The notes beneath the pieces are model-generated. The model was given only the letters and a program-made list of their open reading frames with translations, was not told the origin of the DNA and did not search any database. From NCBI GenBank assembly GCA_029718625.1, contig CM056380.1, positions 45,477,413 through 45,541,412 on the forward strand: DNA of 64,000 bases, read 5' to 3'. The DNA comes from Synaphobranchus kaupii (lineage: Eukaryota; Chordata; Actinopteri; Anguilliformes; Synaphobranchidae). Positions 49,589 through 61,490 of the stretch are shown piece after piece; positions within the stretch are counted from its first letter, which is position 1, and each line of letters begins with the position of its first letter. The position numbers and the translations under genes were made by a program.

Positions 49589-51300
49589 CGGCGTCGTGCA
49601 TGCCCCCTGTGTCACGTGGGACAGGTGAACACAATTGATTTCTACCTCAGTTCATTTGATTTAATGGTGTGCCTCAAGTACACTGCTCAACTCAGCTACA
49701 GTATATCTCTGGCATCCTGCAAGAGATTTTCGCCACTGTAAACTCTGGAAAGGTTCTTCTTGAATTATTTAGAGTGCTGCCAATTATGTCTGCAAAGTAG
49801 CACAATGATATATTCCTTCGATTTATTTCCCCTAGAACTACATGTGTCCAAGGCACAACCTATTCTCACTTCTTTTGCTGTTCTTATAAGCTATCATTAC
49901 TTTCCTCAAACTCAAACTTGTACTGTAATCACAAATCTAATAGCTTTCACTTCCAAACCCCCCGCCCCCTTCAATTCAGCAAATGGACAATTTTCTTCTT
50001 TTTTTTAAGGACCCCATGAACAAAATTGCAGCTCAGAGTTACAAAGCTGAGACAAGACCACTGGAAAGTTAGGGGTTTGTGAAACATAAAGATACTGGTG
50101 CCCAGATCATACTCTGTGGTTTCCATGGCAATGAAAGGCACTTGCACTGCTGTCTCCATAGCGATGGCTGTTCGCAGTCGCTAAACACTGGCCGACGAAG
50201 ATCTGGCCCATTCAGCTCCAGGGTAATCCTGCCTGGGGTCTGGGGATTCTGTGTTTTTCGCATACAATAAAATATATAAAATCTGTCCAGTGATGTTGTC
50301 CCCTTTGACTTTATACGATTCAGGTTTCAACAAAATTCAATAAAAACTGCAGCCCTCAAAAATGATTGTTCCTCTCTAGGAACTTTGAAACCTATGTTCT
50401 CACTTTCTGTAAAGCATTTTTGTTTGGGTTGTAAATGTCTATTGTGATTTTGTCTTACTTGCAAATGTGTGAACACGTTTAATTTCACAAAACACTTGCT
50501 GAACACATTCAGCTGGACACATCCATGTTTTGAGAATCAGTTTAATAGCTCAGAAAATAAACGTGCTTTGCTGTGGTGGATTCATAAATTTGCAATAAGG
50601 CTGGCTACTCGGGCAGATGTTTACTGAGATATACTGAAGCATAGTACATGTTTGTCTACTTGTTTGTATTTTTTGGAGGAGTGGAGATAAATGTGACCTC
50701 CTTCATTCCTTCTAATTAAAGTGATTTCTTCCACTTTCTCCCACACCAATTTTTGGAAGATGACTAAGCCTTTGTTTTGCTGGCTGGATGAGACATCCCT
50801 TGAAATATCTTTCTGGAAACACTGAACCTACAGTTAGCCACACAGTGATAACTGTGCCTTACTCTACTTGCTGGGTTATAAACAGAGAAGTCAAGTAACT
50901 GTGAAGAAGTTGAATCACACTGCAAGAGATTTGTATGGTTTATGATCTGCTGCTGATTGCTTCTATGGATCAGTAGCCTATTAGTGACATTCTTTGCTTA
51001 TAGAGAAGGTCATTGGGGATTGAGAAGGTATGACTATGATGGACAATGTAATAATGGACCATCAAAAATACAAGATTATTTATTAAGAATTCAAAAAAAA
51101 ATCATCAAGCTGGATGATTGCATTTTTTTCTTGTTTTATTTGATTCTCGTGTGGTGCTAGTGTGATTTCGATCTGAAACAAATGTAGCCTATAAGTGTTT
51201 GCTATCACAGTATACTTCCTGTTTTAAGAGCATCATGATCATGTTTATTTGTGTCTGAAGGGAAGGGCATTTCTCTCTGCAGCTCTCTACATTTCTTTCT
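49589..51300. repeat. 1.7-kb tandem duplication, copy 1 (uninterrupted)
   Basis: It matches 51301-51426 joined to 59891-61490 along its length, with small indels. At 49708-49716 it carries the empty site TCTGGCATCC where copy 2 holds the gypsy element. No coding content recognised. Confidence 0.88.
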
Positions 51301-51856
51301 CGGCGCCGTGCATGCGCCCTGTGTCACGTGGGACAGGTGAACACAATTGATTTCTACCTCAGTTCATTTGATTTAATGGTGTGACTCAAGTACACTGCTC
51401 AACTCAGCTACAGTATATCTGTGGCATGTTATGGCTCAGTACTGGGCTGGATCCAAATGCAAGACTCTGAGACAGACACAATGTAAACTCCACCAGGAAG
51501 TGAATTTATTTGACACAGCGAGGCAGGAAAAGAGCAAACAAAAATGGGGAAATTAAAAGTGATAGACTGGAAACGGGGTTGGCGAACTAAGCGGGGCAGG
51601 TGAGGAGTCAGGGCTGGAGCGGGCAAAACAGGAGGCAGGCTGGGCGGGCTGGAGTAAGGAACAGAAAACAAACAGGTTATATATTGCAGAGAGACAAACA
51701 AACTGGCTGGGAGAATCTCAAGATGGAACTGAGACAACAAACTCGTGAAGAGGCAGTGAAACAAGGGAACTAAATAAGGAGGGGAACAGGTGAGAAGACT
51801 AATTGAATAATACAAGGGAGTGAGGAATGTGTGGGAGAGGGAGAGTGATAGGCTTT

Positions 51857-52655
51857 ATTTTTATATGCAGATGATTCAGCCCTGTTGGTGTCAGGAAAGA
51901 GTCTAGAAACAATTAATATATTACTTGGCAATGAGCTCCAAAAAGTAAGTAGTTGGCTATGTGACAATAAGTTATATTTGCACTTAGGCAAATCTGAATG
52001 TATTTTATTTGGATCAAGGCATAAATTAAGAGACAGTTTTTCGGTGGAGTGCCATGGGACACTGATAAAAGAAAAATATTTTGGTACATACCTTGGATAT
52101 GAGCTGGACCAATGTATGACAGGTGCATCTATGGCCTTTTCTGTTATTGAGAAGGTCCATTTAAAAACAACGTTTTTAGCAAGAATATCAAAGTTCCTTG
52201 ATAAGGCGACCATGAGCACATAGCTACATCATTAGTTCAATGCCACTATGATTACACCTGCACAGCCTGGTACAGGTTTAACAAAAAGAACAAAAGATAA
52301 GCTCCAAAAAGCTCAGAATAAACTAATGAGGGTAGTCCTTAAGCTCAGTCCAAGAACGCACATTAGTTCAAACCATTTCAAAGAGTTGAACTGGTTTCCG
52401 GTTGAGCTTAGAATTTTGCAGGTAAAACTTATTATGGTTTATAAGATTTTACACGGTCTCTGTCCAAATTATTTTGTTGGGTATTTTCTTTTTATTAGGG
52501 ACTCTCATGGCTTGAATACGAGGGCTAGTGTGTACAATCTCAAACTGCCCAATTTAAGAAGCAAGTTAAGGAGAAGCACATTTTTTTACTCAGGTGGGGA
52601 AAAATGGAATAAAATCCCAAATGAAATTAAATCTGCCCTAGTTTTAAGAAACAGT
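51857..52655 (+). pseudogene. LINE reverse transcriptase C-terminal part
   Basis: The first frame reads YADDSALLVSG then DNKLYLHLGKSECILFGSRH to ~52220. After a stop and frame change, 52248-52655 reads KLQKAQNKLMRVVLKLSPRT, ELNWFPVELRI and GEKWNKIPNEIK. The order (YADD, thumb, then the N-TR and W-N-x-[LI]-P motifs) is that of CR1/L2/Jockey-group non-LTR elements. No endonuclease is present because of the 5' truncation. Confidence 0.8.
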
Positions 52656-53693
52656 TGAAAAATTGGCTGCTGAGTAATATATTAGAGAATTTCCAATTTT
52701 AGGACAACTTTTAATGTGTATGGGCCCTATCTTACACCCGGCGCAAAGCGGCGCTAACCCAAACGCTCACGCCGTTTAACTAGCATGTACTCTTGCGCCG
52801 TTTGGGCGTGTTGGTCTTAAGATGAGTGGCCAGGATTCTTTTTGGCGTATTGCTATCTTGAGCCAGCAGAAAGCGCTTGCGCTAGAACCACCACTAACCT
52901 GGTCTAAAGTCATGTCGCAGTTGTATACGATATGTTATTTTAACGGCGCATATAAGTGCGTCTACAAAAGCGTGTGCACAATGCGCGTACCGTCCTGTCT
53001 GTTACACACAGGGGCGCGCACAAGCATGATTAAAATATCAAGATTACAATGTGAAATAGTATTATTGTGTAGCCTATATCAAAACATACATAATAATAAA
53101 AGGGTCCATAGCCTACCTTTCCCCCAGCGAAGGGGAATGCCATGCACATTAAATAGCTTTCAGCCCACTCCATCAACATCCAGGCGATGTGCGATGGTAC
53201 GGGACAATGGCTATCCATTAAAAAGCAGCTGATAACACCTATATCAAGCCTAATGGGCGAATTGTCATTTACACCTCATGCGTGAATTGTCATTCAATGG
53301 AAAACTCGCGCACGGCAATAGACGGACATTTAAGTTCTGAAAATGCGCTTCAGATGTCATTACAATACAACTCTGTTTATCTATGAATACAGCCTGTAAG
53401 TAAATAAAATGGTTTGTGACTGAAAAAAGTTTTCCAGTGAATATTGCATTTATTGTTTTTCAAATAGCCTAGGCTACAGCGGATTCGCTGTGCATAAGGT
53501 TTTTTTCGATAGCCTATGGTTAAAAAACGGAGATGTCACCATGTTAACTAAATTGTAACCTTAGCTATTCTTCGTCCTTCATATTTTTTAAATTACAGTG
53601 ACCAGGTTTCCATACTCTCACCGTTTAAAACCCAGCTGATTTCACCCGTTATTCCATAACTGAACAAAACGATTTTAAAGAGAACTAAGCGTC

Positions 53694-55057
53694 ATGAACC
53701 TAATACGGGCTGGACCCAAATGCAACGACCAGGAGGCAGAGGGACAGAAAAAGGTAATTTATTTATATAGCTTGGGGTAGTCCCAAGCTGTACACAGATA
53801 GCAACAACAATAAGAGCAAGGTCAGGAATCTCTCCGGAACTTGAAACTGCTCCAAGCCGGAGCTGGACTTGAATGGCCACAGGATGTTCCAAGCCGGAAC
53901 TGGACTTGGTGCTGGAACCCTGGAGTTCCAACCGGAACTGGGCAGGACAGGAAACTGTAACGGATTACGGGAACTGGATCACAGGAACGTGGAGTGTTCC
54001 AAACCGAAACTGGACTGGACTGGGACTGGATAGTCAAACTGGAACTGGATCACGGGAACATGGAGTTGTTCCAAACCGGAACTGGACTTGGCACTGGACA
54101 CTGGATGTTCCAAACCGGAACTGGACTGGACTTGGACTGGATAGTCAAACTGGAACTGGATCACGGGAACATGGAGTTGTTCCAAACCGGAACTGGACTT
54201 GGTACAGGGAACTGGAGCGGTTTGAACTGGAACAGGATAACTGGAACACTGAAATGTTCCAGACCGGAACTGGACTTTGCGGGTCTCTCGGGTAAGTTCC
54301 AAACCGGAACTGGACAGGAACTGGACTGGAAGCAGAGGAAGGGATGACGGCTGGATACGGCAAGGCAGAGCAGTGCAGCGGAGCTCAGGTTGGCCCGGTT
54401 GGGGCAGCAGGGCAACAGTGGAAGCTGCAACCGTAACCTTAGCAATGGCAGTAGCCACGGCCGGACAGGAACCACTGTAGTATGGAGAAGCAGAACACCC
54501 AGCTGCGGGCGCAACGTCAGGTGGAGGCAGAGGTACCGCAACACACACAGGGAGTGGTAAACAGCTACAGACTGGCAGAAACAGTAGAAAGGTGGTTAAT
54601 GAGACAGGCAATGTTCAGACAGGGAAAACCGCAAACAGACAGGACTAGTTAGCAACAACAGTAGGCAGAGAGCATTAAAGCACCGAGTGAAGACCAAACT
54701 GAAGTCTTTAGGGCACAGGACAGGGATTCAAAGACCAGGATACAAACGAACAACGTTAACGAACTGGCGCTGAATAGCAGCCAGCCGGAGGGTTAAATAG
54801 GGAAGTGAGATTGGAAACAATTAAGAAGGCGTGCAGAATGTGAGCGAGGGTGATTGAACAATTGAAGAGTGCGGAATGCATGCAGCAACGGGGAAAGGAG
54901 ATAGGCTGAAACCGGAGTGGGGAAAAGGAGTGAAACAAACGGAAGGAACACGCCCAGTCTGTAGCAACGGGGAAAACACGGACAAAGGGAATCAAACATG
55001 ACACGGAGGGAAAGGGCAAAACACGGACAACGGACAGGATGGGAACGGAACGTTACA
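53694..55057. mobile_element. 1364-bp insertion within copy B, class unclear (solo-LTR-like)
   Basis: It is flanked by CTAAGCGTC on both sides (53685-53693, 55058-55066), and copy A shows the single-copy empty site. It starts ATGAACCTAATACGGGC and ends ACGGAACGTTACA, giving TG...CA ends one base inside. The middle (53820-54330) is a degenerate tandem repeat of GTTCCAAACCGGAACTGGAC. It has no coding sequence. TG...CA and the style of the flanks resemble the nearby gypsy LTR, but a 9-bp duplication is unusual for that class. Confidence 0.65.
53820..54330. repeat. GGAACTGGA-based degenerate minisatellite
   Basis: Repeats of TTCCAAACCGGAACTGGAC with GGATAGTCAAACTGGAACTG and TCACGGGAACATGGAGTTG spacers. 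A ~100-bp higher-order unit occurs about three times (53994-54190). The ORFs on both strands are artefacts of this repeat. Confidence 0.88.
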
Positions 55058-56373
55058 CTAAGCGTCTAATTAGAAACTAAAACAAATTTGCAGCACGTTA
55101 CAGAATTAATTCACAATTAATTTTAATGCCATTCTCTGCTGCGCTGCATGTTCTCTGTTTCCCCTGCTGTAAGTCGCACGTTTCACGGTCTTCCTGGGAA
55201 AGTGGATTGTTTTAAAGGATTACGCTACGAGTAAAACAGGTTGGTCACATTTCCATAAACAGGACATTATTAAACAAGGGGAAATATGCGTGAACATATG
55301 GGTTGCGAACCTGACAGCTTTATTGTAGGCTATTTAGTGTCATCATTAAGGCAAAATAACGGTATGTATGTTATTAATCAATATTAGCCTACTATGCAGG
55401 TAGCCTAATGAACTTTGGATGAAGCTTGAACTTCGAGAACACCATGAGAACAGCCTCTTGGAATTGATGTTTGACACTTTCATTGCATAATCAAACGAAA
55501 TTCGCTGAACAAGCAGGCTAATTTGGCGTTTTCTAAGGTGAGACTGAAGCCATTGATAGCTTATTCTCAGCTGTTGCAGGTCCTTTTAATGAAATTTAAC
55601 CGCATATATTTTGTAAAATAACAGCCCTGTCTGGAATTACCGGGGAACTCATAGGCTAATGGTTAGTCCAAATAATATTGATCATACTCCATTTAGCCTA
55701 TTCCTTGATCACACTAAACACGCACGAGCATGTCTGTTTCGCCATCAAGCAATCCGCCAAGGTGGAAAAGCAGGCTTTTAAAGGGAATGGGATATGACAT
55801 TTTGATTGGTTTATTGCATGTCACGCCCAAGACACACCTATAATTAATGAAGCGACTAGGTTCAGCCCAGTTGCACCTTGCGCCGTGCTTAGCGCCAAAA
55901 AAACACGCCGTTAAAATAGCAAAAGTGGACTTGGACACGCCCAAAATGGACTTTACGCCATGCGCTTAGACTAAGCGCCAAGATCGCCAAGATAGGGCCC
56001 TATGTGTTGCATACTGTATGTGTGATTTTATAATGTAATGAGTAGCCTACATGCCACACCTTTTTCCAGCCAGCCTCCAAGTCTTCAGGACCGCAATGGA
56101 AATAAGTCATGTGACTTTATTGCGATATCCTGATAGATTAAGTGCCATATGCATATTTGTGTATTGTATTTTAATTTATCAAATAAACTCAATCAATCAA
56201 TGATAAGGGGGTGAAAACAAGGAACTAAATGGGGAACCCATGCCCAGCCTGCAACGAACACAGAAATGACACGAACAGGGTAAACTGAAAAACACGTCAT
56301 GAAACATGAGGAATGGGAAAACAAAAGAAATAAAAGGGAGGTGGACTGGAGGGAAACGTCGGATGTTACAGTA

Positions 56374-56400
56374 CCCCCCCCCCCCCCCCCCCCCCCCCAC
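56374..56400 (-). promoter_or_regulatory. gypsy polypurine tract
   Basis: On the minus strand, a G-rich run ends four bases before TGTAACATCC, the start of the 3' LTR. It occupies the position required for plus-strand priming. Confidence 0.7.
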
Positions 56401-56449
56401 CCCATCTCAATGGGCGCCTCTAGGTCAGGGGTGGTCCCGGTGGAAGTCC

Positions 56450-57680
56450 CGAATGAGGGGAGGGGGTCGAGGATGAGCTGGCGGGAAATCCAGCTCCTCT
56501 CCTCGGGGCCGTAACCCTCCCAGTCCACCAGATACTGGAACCCGCGTCCTCTGCGGTGGATGTCCAAGAGTTCCAGTGCACCGTGTAGGCAGGAGCATTG
56601 TCGACGATCCGTGGGGGTGGAGGGGGATCGGCCGGAGGGGCTTAGAGGGCTGGAGGAGACGGGCTTGAGTTGGGACACGTGGAAGGTGGGGTGGATCTTG
56701 AGGGCTGGGGGGACCTTGAGCTTGATAGCGGAAAGGTTAATGACAGATTCAATGGTGTAGGGCCCAATGAATCGGAGTTGGAGCTTCTTGTATGTGGACT
56801 GAAAAGGAATGGGAGAGGTGGAGAGCCAGCCCTGCTGTCCTGGAGTGTACTGGGGTGCTGCGGTACGGTGAAGGTCTGCCTGCTGCTGGGTGTGGAACGG
56901 AGGAGTGTTTTGGGGGGTGTCGTCCCATACCCTCTTGCAGCGAAGGATGTGAGCCTGTAACGACGGAACGGAGACCTCCTCCTCCTGGACAGGGAGTGGC
57001 TGGTAACCCAGGGGGACACTTGAACAGGGACAATCCAGTGGCGGAGCTGGTGAGTGAGTTGTGGGCGCATTCCCACCCAGGGGAGGAGCTTGCACCGTGG
57101 GGCCGCTCCCAGGTCTTAGTTAGTCCTCGCCGTCTGGGCATTGGTCTGAGGGTGGTACCCCAAGGATAAACTGGCAGAGGACCCCAGGGACTGGCAGAAC
57201 GCCTTCCACACCTGGGAGGAGAACTGGGGGACTGCGGTTGGACATGATGTCGGAGGGGGATCCTGTGCAGCCGCACCACATGGAGGACCAGGAACTCCGC
57301 CATCTCGGACACTGAGGAAAGCTTGAGGAGAGGGATAAAATAGACCGCCTTGGAGAAACGGTCGACAATGGTTAGGATGGTGGTGTTACCGTCCGAAGGT
57401 GGTAGTCCAGTCACAAAGTCGTTCCCAATGTGACTCCAAGGATGGCCCGGGACAGGAAGAGGACGGAGAAGACCGGCGGAGGGCTGATGGGAAGCCTTAT
57501 TCCTGTCGCAGATGGAACATGCAAGCACGAAGGCATGGGCATCCACCTCCATAGTCGGCCACCAGAAACTCCTCCTCAGCAGGGACAGGGTGCAATGAAC
57601 CCCCGGGTGGCAGGACAGGCGAGAGGAGTGAGCCCGCTGCAGGACCTGGGAGCGAACCGAGTCTGGGACAAACAAACACG
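56450..57680 (-). pseudogene. gypsy integrase with C-terminal chromodomain, frameshifted
   Basis: The N-terminal zinc-binding H-x-C2 region ([12 protein letters not shown] ... CSICDRNK) at ~57530-57640 is followed by the catalytic core start ([14 protein letters not shown], then [13 protein letters not shown]) in one frame. Frame changes follow after ~57250. The tail ([32 protein letters not shown]) and a chromodomain with the aromatic signature [17 protein letters not shown] at ~56490-56550 lie in another frame. Chromodomains target such elements to histone-marked chromatin (established). Confidence 0.88.
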
Positions 57681-57859
57681 AGTCAGGGTTAGTTCTGGGT
57701 TACCTGAGCGGACTTGATGATGCCTTCTATCTCCCAGGTGACCGCAGCCACCACACAGGACGGAGGGGATAATGGAGTCATGACAGACAGGACAGGCCTC
57801 CGGGGAATATAGGCGAGACAGGGCATCGGGTTTGGTGTTGCGGGGAACTGGGTCTGTCA

Positions 57860-58641
57860 GTGCTTAGGAATAAAGCCTAGGAAACTGATGGATGGGACAT
57901 GAAATTCACATTTCTTGGCTTTGACATAAAGCTTGTTCTCCAGGAGACATTGGAGAATTTACCTAACATGCAGGACATGCTCATCAGGATTATGGGAGAA
58001 TATCAAAATGTCGTCCAGGTAGACAAATACAGACTGGTTGAGGACGTCACGGAGGACATCATTAATAAGGGCCTGGAACACAGAACGGAACCACCAGGTA
58101 CTCAGTGTCCCAGGGGCATGTTAAATGCAGTCTTCCATTCGTCCCCCTCCCGGATCCAGACCAGGAGGTAGGTGTACTGGAGGTCTAGTTTGGAGAAGAC
58201 CGTGGCTCCATGGAGGGGTTCAAAAACAGAGTTGATGAGCGGCAGAGGGGTATTTGTTCCGAACAGAAATGGAATTCAGGCCACGGAATTCAGGTAGGGT
58301 ACCATCTTTCTTGCAGACAAAGAAAAACCCGGCCCGACAGGGGAGGACGACGGACGGATGATACCTGCTGTGAGCGAGTCGTGGACATACGTTTTCCATG
58401 GCAGCCCTCTCTGGACGGAACAGGTTGTAAAGGTGGCTGGATGGCAAGGTGGTCCTTGGGAGCAGGTCGATACAGCAGTTGTACGGTCTGTGTGGAGGCA
58501 AGGACAAGGCAAAATTTTATTAAATACCTCGGAGAGGTCATGATAGGTTGCAGGAATGGAGCACAAGTCAGGCGGTTGGTGACTGGGGAGATGGGTTATC
58601 GCCCCCGGACGGAGGTTGGGCTGATTGTAGACAGGTAGCAT
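57860..58641 (-). pseudogene. gypsy reverse transcriptase, frameshifted
   Basis: Motifs appear in order but in changing frames: [11 protein letters not shown] and [14 protein letters not shown] (fingers) near 58300-58370, then [12 protein letters not shown] with the catalytic YLDD at 58021-58010, then [13 protein letters not shown] near 57920. The segment between the fingers and YLDD is largely deleted: only ~200 bp where more than 300 are expected. The product is certainly inactive. Confidence 0.85.
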
Positions 58642-58649
58642 GGCAGTAG

Positions 58650-59340
58650 GAACTCCAACTCTGCATTTTGTTGGTGGCCCAATTAAGGTGGGGGTTGTGC
58701 TGCTTCAGCTATAGTTGACTGAGGGCCAGGGGTGATTGAGTGGAGGTGGTAATGTGGAGGCTGAGGCGAGTTGGAACGGAGGGATTGGGTAGAGTAGATG
58801 CTGCAGCCGTCTTCTCCCTCTGCCGGGACCACATGTGGTTATCAATCACAATGGCGAGGGAGATTAAGCCATCCAGGGAGCTGGTGTTGTCCCGGATCGT
58901 CAACTCGTTCCTTGAGACCCTCCTTCACTCCGTTTCGGAAAACCTCTTGGAGGGCAGCATTGCTGGGCGGCGTCTACGATCGCAGAGCGGGTCATCAAAC
59001 ACCTTCCTCATCTCAGATGAGAAGGTCGGGAAGTGGATTCTGGCAGGAAGCTGGAGTGTCCCATATGGCGGTGGTCCACTCTCGTGCACTTCCCCCTAGA
59101 CAGGTCATGATGAATGCGATCTTGCTACTGGTCAGAGTGGTAGGAACCCGGTTGCATCTTAAACACAAGATCGCATTGCATCAGGAATACCCGACACTTC
59201 CCCAAATCGCCGAGATAGCACTCTGGATGGAGAATGCGGGCTCTCTGGCTGGAGGGAGCGGGGGGGGGGGGGGGGGGGGGGGGGGTTCAGCAGACTGCAC
59301 CGCTGGAACAGGAACCGCAGGCTGGTGGAGAGCCGTGACA
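58650..59340 (-). pseudogene. gypsy gag remnant
   Basis: A broken frame. The segment at 58800-58910 reads IRDNTSSLDGLISLAIVIDN, typical of the C-terminal part of the fish gypsy capsid region, where it precedes a basic RQRE run. A 25-base poly-G tract (59260-59285) and several stops interrupt the rest. No zinc knuckle is recognised. Confidence 0.7.
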
Positions 59341-59375
59341 TCTGGGACCCCATCGGACCATTTGGTCCGAGATAG

Positions 59376-59885
59376 ATTTCAGCAGGAAAAGAGCAAACAA
59401 AAATGGGGAAACTAAAAGTGACAGACTGAAACGGGGGTTGGTGAACTAAGTGGGGCAGGTAGAGGAGACAGGGCCTGGAGCGGCAAAACAGGAGGCAGGC
59501 TGGGGCGGGCTGGAGTAAGGAACAGAAAACAAACAGGTTATATATTGCAGAGAGACAAACAAACTGCCGGGAGAATCTCAAGACGGAACTGAGACAACAA
59601 ACTGGCGAAGAGGCAGTGAAACAAGGGAACTAAATAAGGAGGGGAACAGGTAAGAAGACTAATTTAATAATACAAGGGAGTGAGGAATGTGTGCGAGGAG
59701 GGAGAGTGATAGGCTAATGATAAGGCGAGAAACAAGGAACTAAATGGGGAACCACGCCCACCCTGCAACAAACACAGAAACGAGACGAACAGGGTAAACT
59801 GAAAAACACGACATGAAACATGAGGAATGGGAAAACGAAAGGAAACGAGAGGGAGGTGGACTGGAGGGAAACGGCGGATGTTACA
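59376..59885 (-). repeat. gypsy 5' LTR, truncated
   Basis: It matches the left LTR from GCAGGAAAAGAGCAAACAAA to GGATGTTACA. The ~100 bases at the inner end (from TGTTATGGCTCAGTAC through GAATTTATTTGAC in the other copy) are absent, so the U5 end and the adjoining primer-binding site are lost. Confidence 0.82.
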
Positions 59886-61490
59886 TGGCATCCTGCAAGA
59901 GATTTTCGCCACTGTAAACTCTGGAAAGGTTCTTCTTGAATTATTTAGAGTGCTGCCAATTATGTCTGCAAAGTAGCACAATGATATATTCCTTCGATTT
60001 ATTTCCCCTATAACTACATGTGTCCAAGGCACAACCTGTTCTTACTTCTTTTGTTGTTCTTATAAGCTATCATTACTTTCCTCAAACTCAAACTTGTACT
60101 GTAATCACAAATCTAATAGCTTTCAACCCCCCCCCGCCCCCTTCAATTCAGCAAATGGACAATTTTCTTTCTTTTTTTTATGGACCCATGAACAAAATTG
60201 CAGCTCAGAGTTACAAAGCTGAGGCAAGGCCACTGGAAAGTTAGGGGTTTGTGAAATAAAGATTGCTGGTGCCCAGACCATACTCTGTGGTTTCCATGGC
60301 AATGAAAGGCACTTGCACTGCTGTCTCCATAGCGATGGCTGTTCAGAAGCAGTCGCTAAACACTGGCCGACGAAGATCTGGCCCATTCAGCTCCATGGGT
60401 AATCCTGCCTGGGGTCTGGGGATTCTGTGTTTTTCGCATACAAGGGCGCTAAAATATATAAAATCGGTCCCAGTGATGTTGTCCCCTTTGACTTTATGCG
60501 ATTCATGTTTCAACAAAATTCAATAAAAACTGCAGCCTCCAAATGGATTGTTCCTCTCTAGGAACTTGAAATCTATGTTCTCACTTTCTGTAAAGCATCT
60601 TTGTTTGGGCTATAAATGTCTATTGTGTTTTGTCTTACTTGCAAATGTGTGAACACGTTTAATTTCACAAAACACATGCTGAACACATTCGACTGGACAC
60701 ATCCATGTTTTGAGAATCAGTTTAATAGCTCAGAAAAAAAACATGCTTTGGTGTGGTGGATTCATAAATTTATTCATAAAATAAGGCTGGCTATTAATCG
60801 GGCAGATGTTTACTGAGATAATACTGAAGCATAGTTACATGTTTGTCTGCTTGTTTGTATTTTTTTTGGAGGAGTGGAGATAAATGTGACTTCCTTTATT
60901 CCTTCTAATTAAGTGATACCACTTTCTCCCACACCAATTTTCAGAAGATGACTAAGCCTCTGTTTTGCTGGCTGGATGAGACATCCCTTGAAATATCTTT
61001 CTGGAAACACTGAACCTACAGCCACACAGTGATAACTGTGCCTTACTCTACTTGCTGGTTATAAACAGAGAAGTCAAGTAACTGTGAAGAAGTTGAATCA
61101 CACTGCAAGAGATTTGTATGGTTATGACTGCTGCTGATTGCTTCTCTGGATCAGTAGCCTATTAGTGACATTCTTTGCTTATAGAGAAGGTCATAGGGGA
61201 TTGAGAAAGGTATGATTATGATGGACAATGTAATAATGGACAATCAAAAATACAAGATTATTTATAAAGAATTCAACAAAAAAAAAATCATCAAGTTGGA
61301 TGATTGCATTTTGTCTTGTTCTATTTGATTCTCGTGTGGTGCTAGTGTGATTTTGATCTGAAACAAATGTAGCCTATAAGTGTTTGCTATCACAGTATAC
61401 TTCCTGTTTTAAGAGCATCATGATCATGTTTATTTGTGTCTGAAGGGAAGGATAATGATCTATTTTATGTCGGCATTTCTCTCTGCAGCT

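Larger units (their letters stand above)
52722..56000. mobile_element. GGGCCCTATCTT non-autonomous DNA transposon, copy B (nested in the LINE)
   Basis: Left end GGGCCCTATCTTACACCC at 52722, right end AAGATAGGGCCC at 56000, flanked by TAT on both sides (52719-52721, 56001-56003). Without its own insert it is 1915 bp, against 1914 bp in copy A, and is collinear with it. No transposase. Confidence 0.8.
51855..56198 (+). mobile_element. 5'-truncated LINE inserted in the gypsy LTR
   Basis: It begins within the reverse transcriptase at TTATTTTTATATGCAGATGA (FLYADDS, the catalytic box) and ends with the tail ACTCAATCAATCAA. The body from 52659 to 56198 is split by the GGGCCCTATCTT element. It is 5'-truncated, as usual for target-primed insertions. 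Confidence 0.82.
51427..56370 (-). repeat. gypsy 3' LTR, split by nested insertions
   Basis: The LTR occupies 51427-51854 and 56199-56370 (about 600 bp in total). It is identical in order to the right LTR, in which GATAGGCTAATGATAAGG is continuous. Everything between is later insertion. Confidence 0.86.
51427..59885 (-). mobile_element. chromodomain Ty3/gypsy LTR retrotransposon, minus orientation, defective
   Basis: The outer ends are TG (51427) and CA (59885), with identical flanking TGGCA (51422-51426 and 59886-59890). On the minus strand the order is 5' LTR remnant, gag, reverse transcriptase, integrase with chromodomain, polypurine (G) tract, 3' LTR. This is the layout of the fish chromoviral (sushi-like) gypsy lineage. 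The frames are broken by several stops and frameshifts, the primer-binding side of the 5' LTR is deleted, and the 3' LTR is split by a nested LINE. Confidence 0.9.
51301..61490. repeat. tandem duplication, copy 2 (split by gypsy element)
   Basis: The copy starts CGGCGCCGTGCATGC like copy 1 and continues to GTGGCA at 51426. After the retroelement it resumes TGGCATCCTGCAAGAG at 59886 and ends at CTCTCTGCAGCT near 61490. Without the insertion it is ~1726 bp against 1712 bp in copy 1. Confidence 0.86.

Noticed and set aside
53873..54611. ORFs rich in NWTGLGLD or SSSGLEQ
   Set aside because: They come from the GGAACTGGA minisatellite inside a mobile insert.
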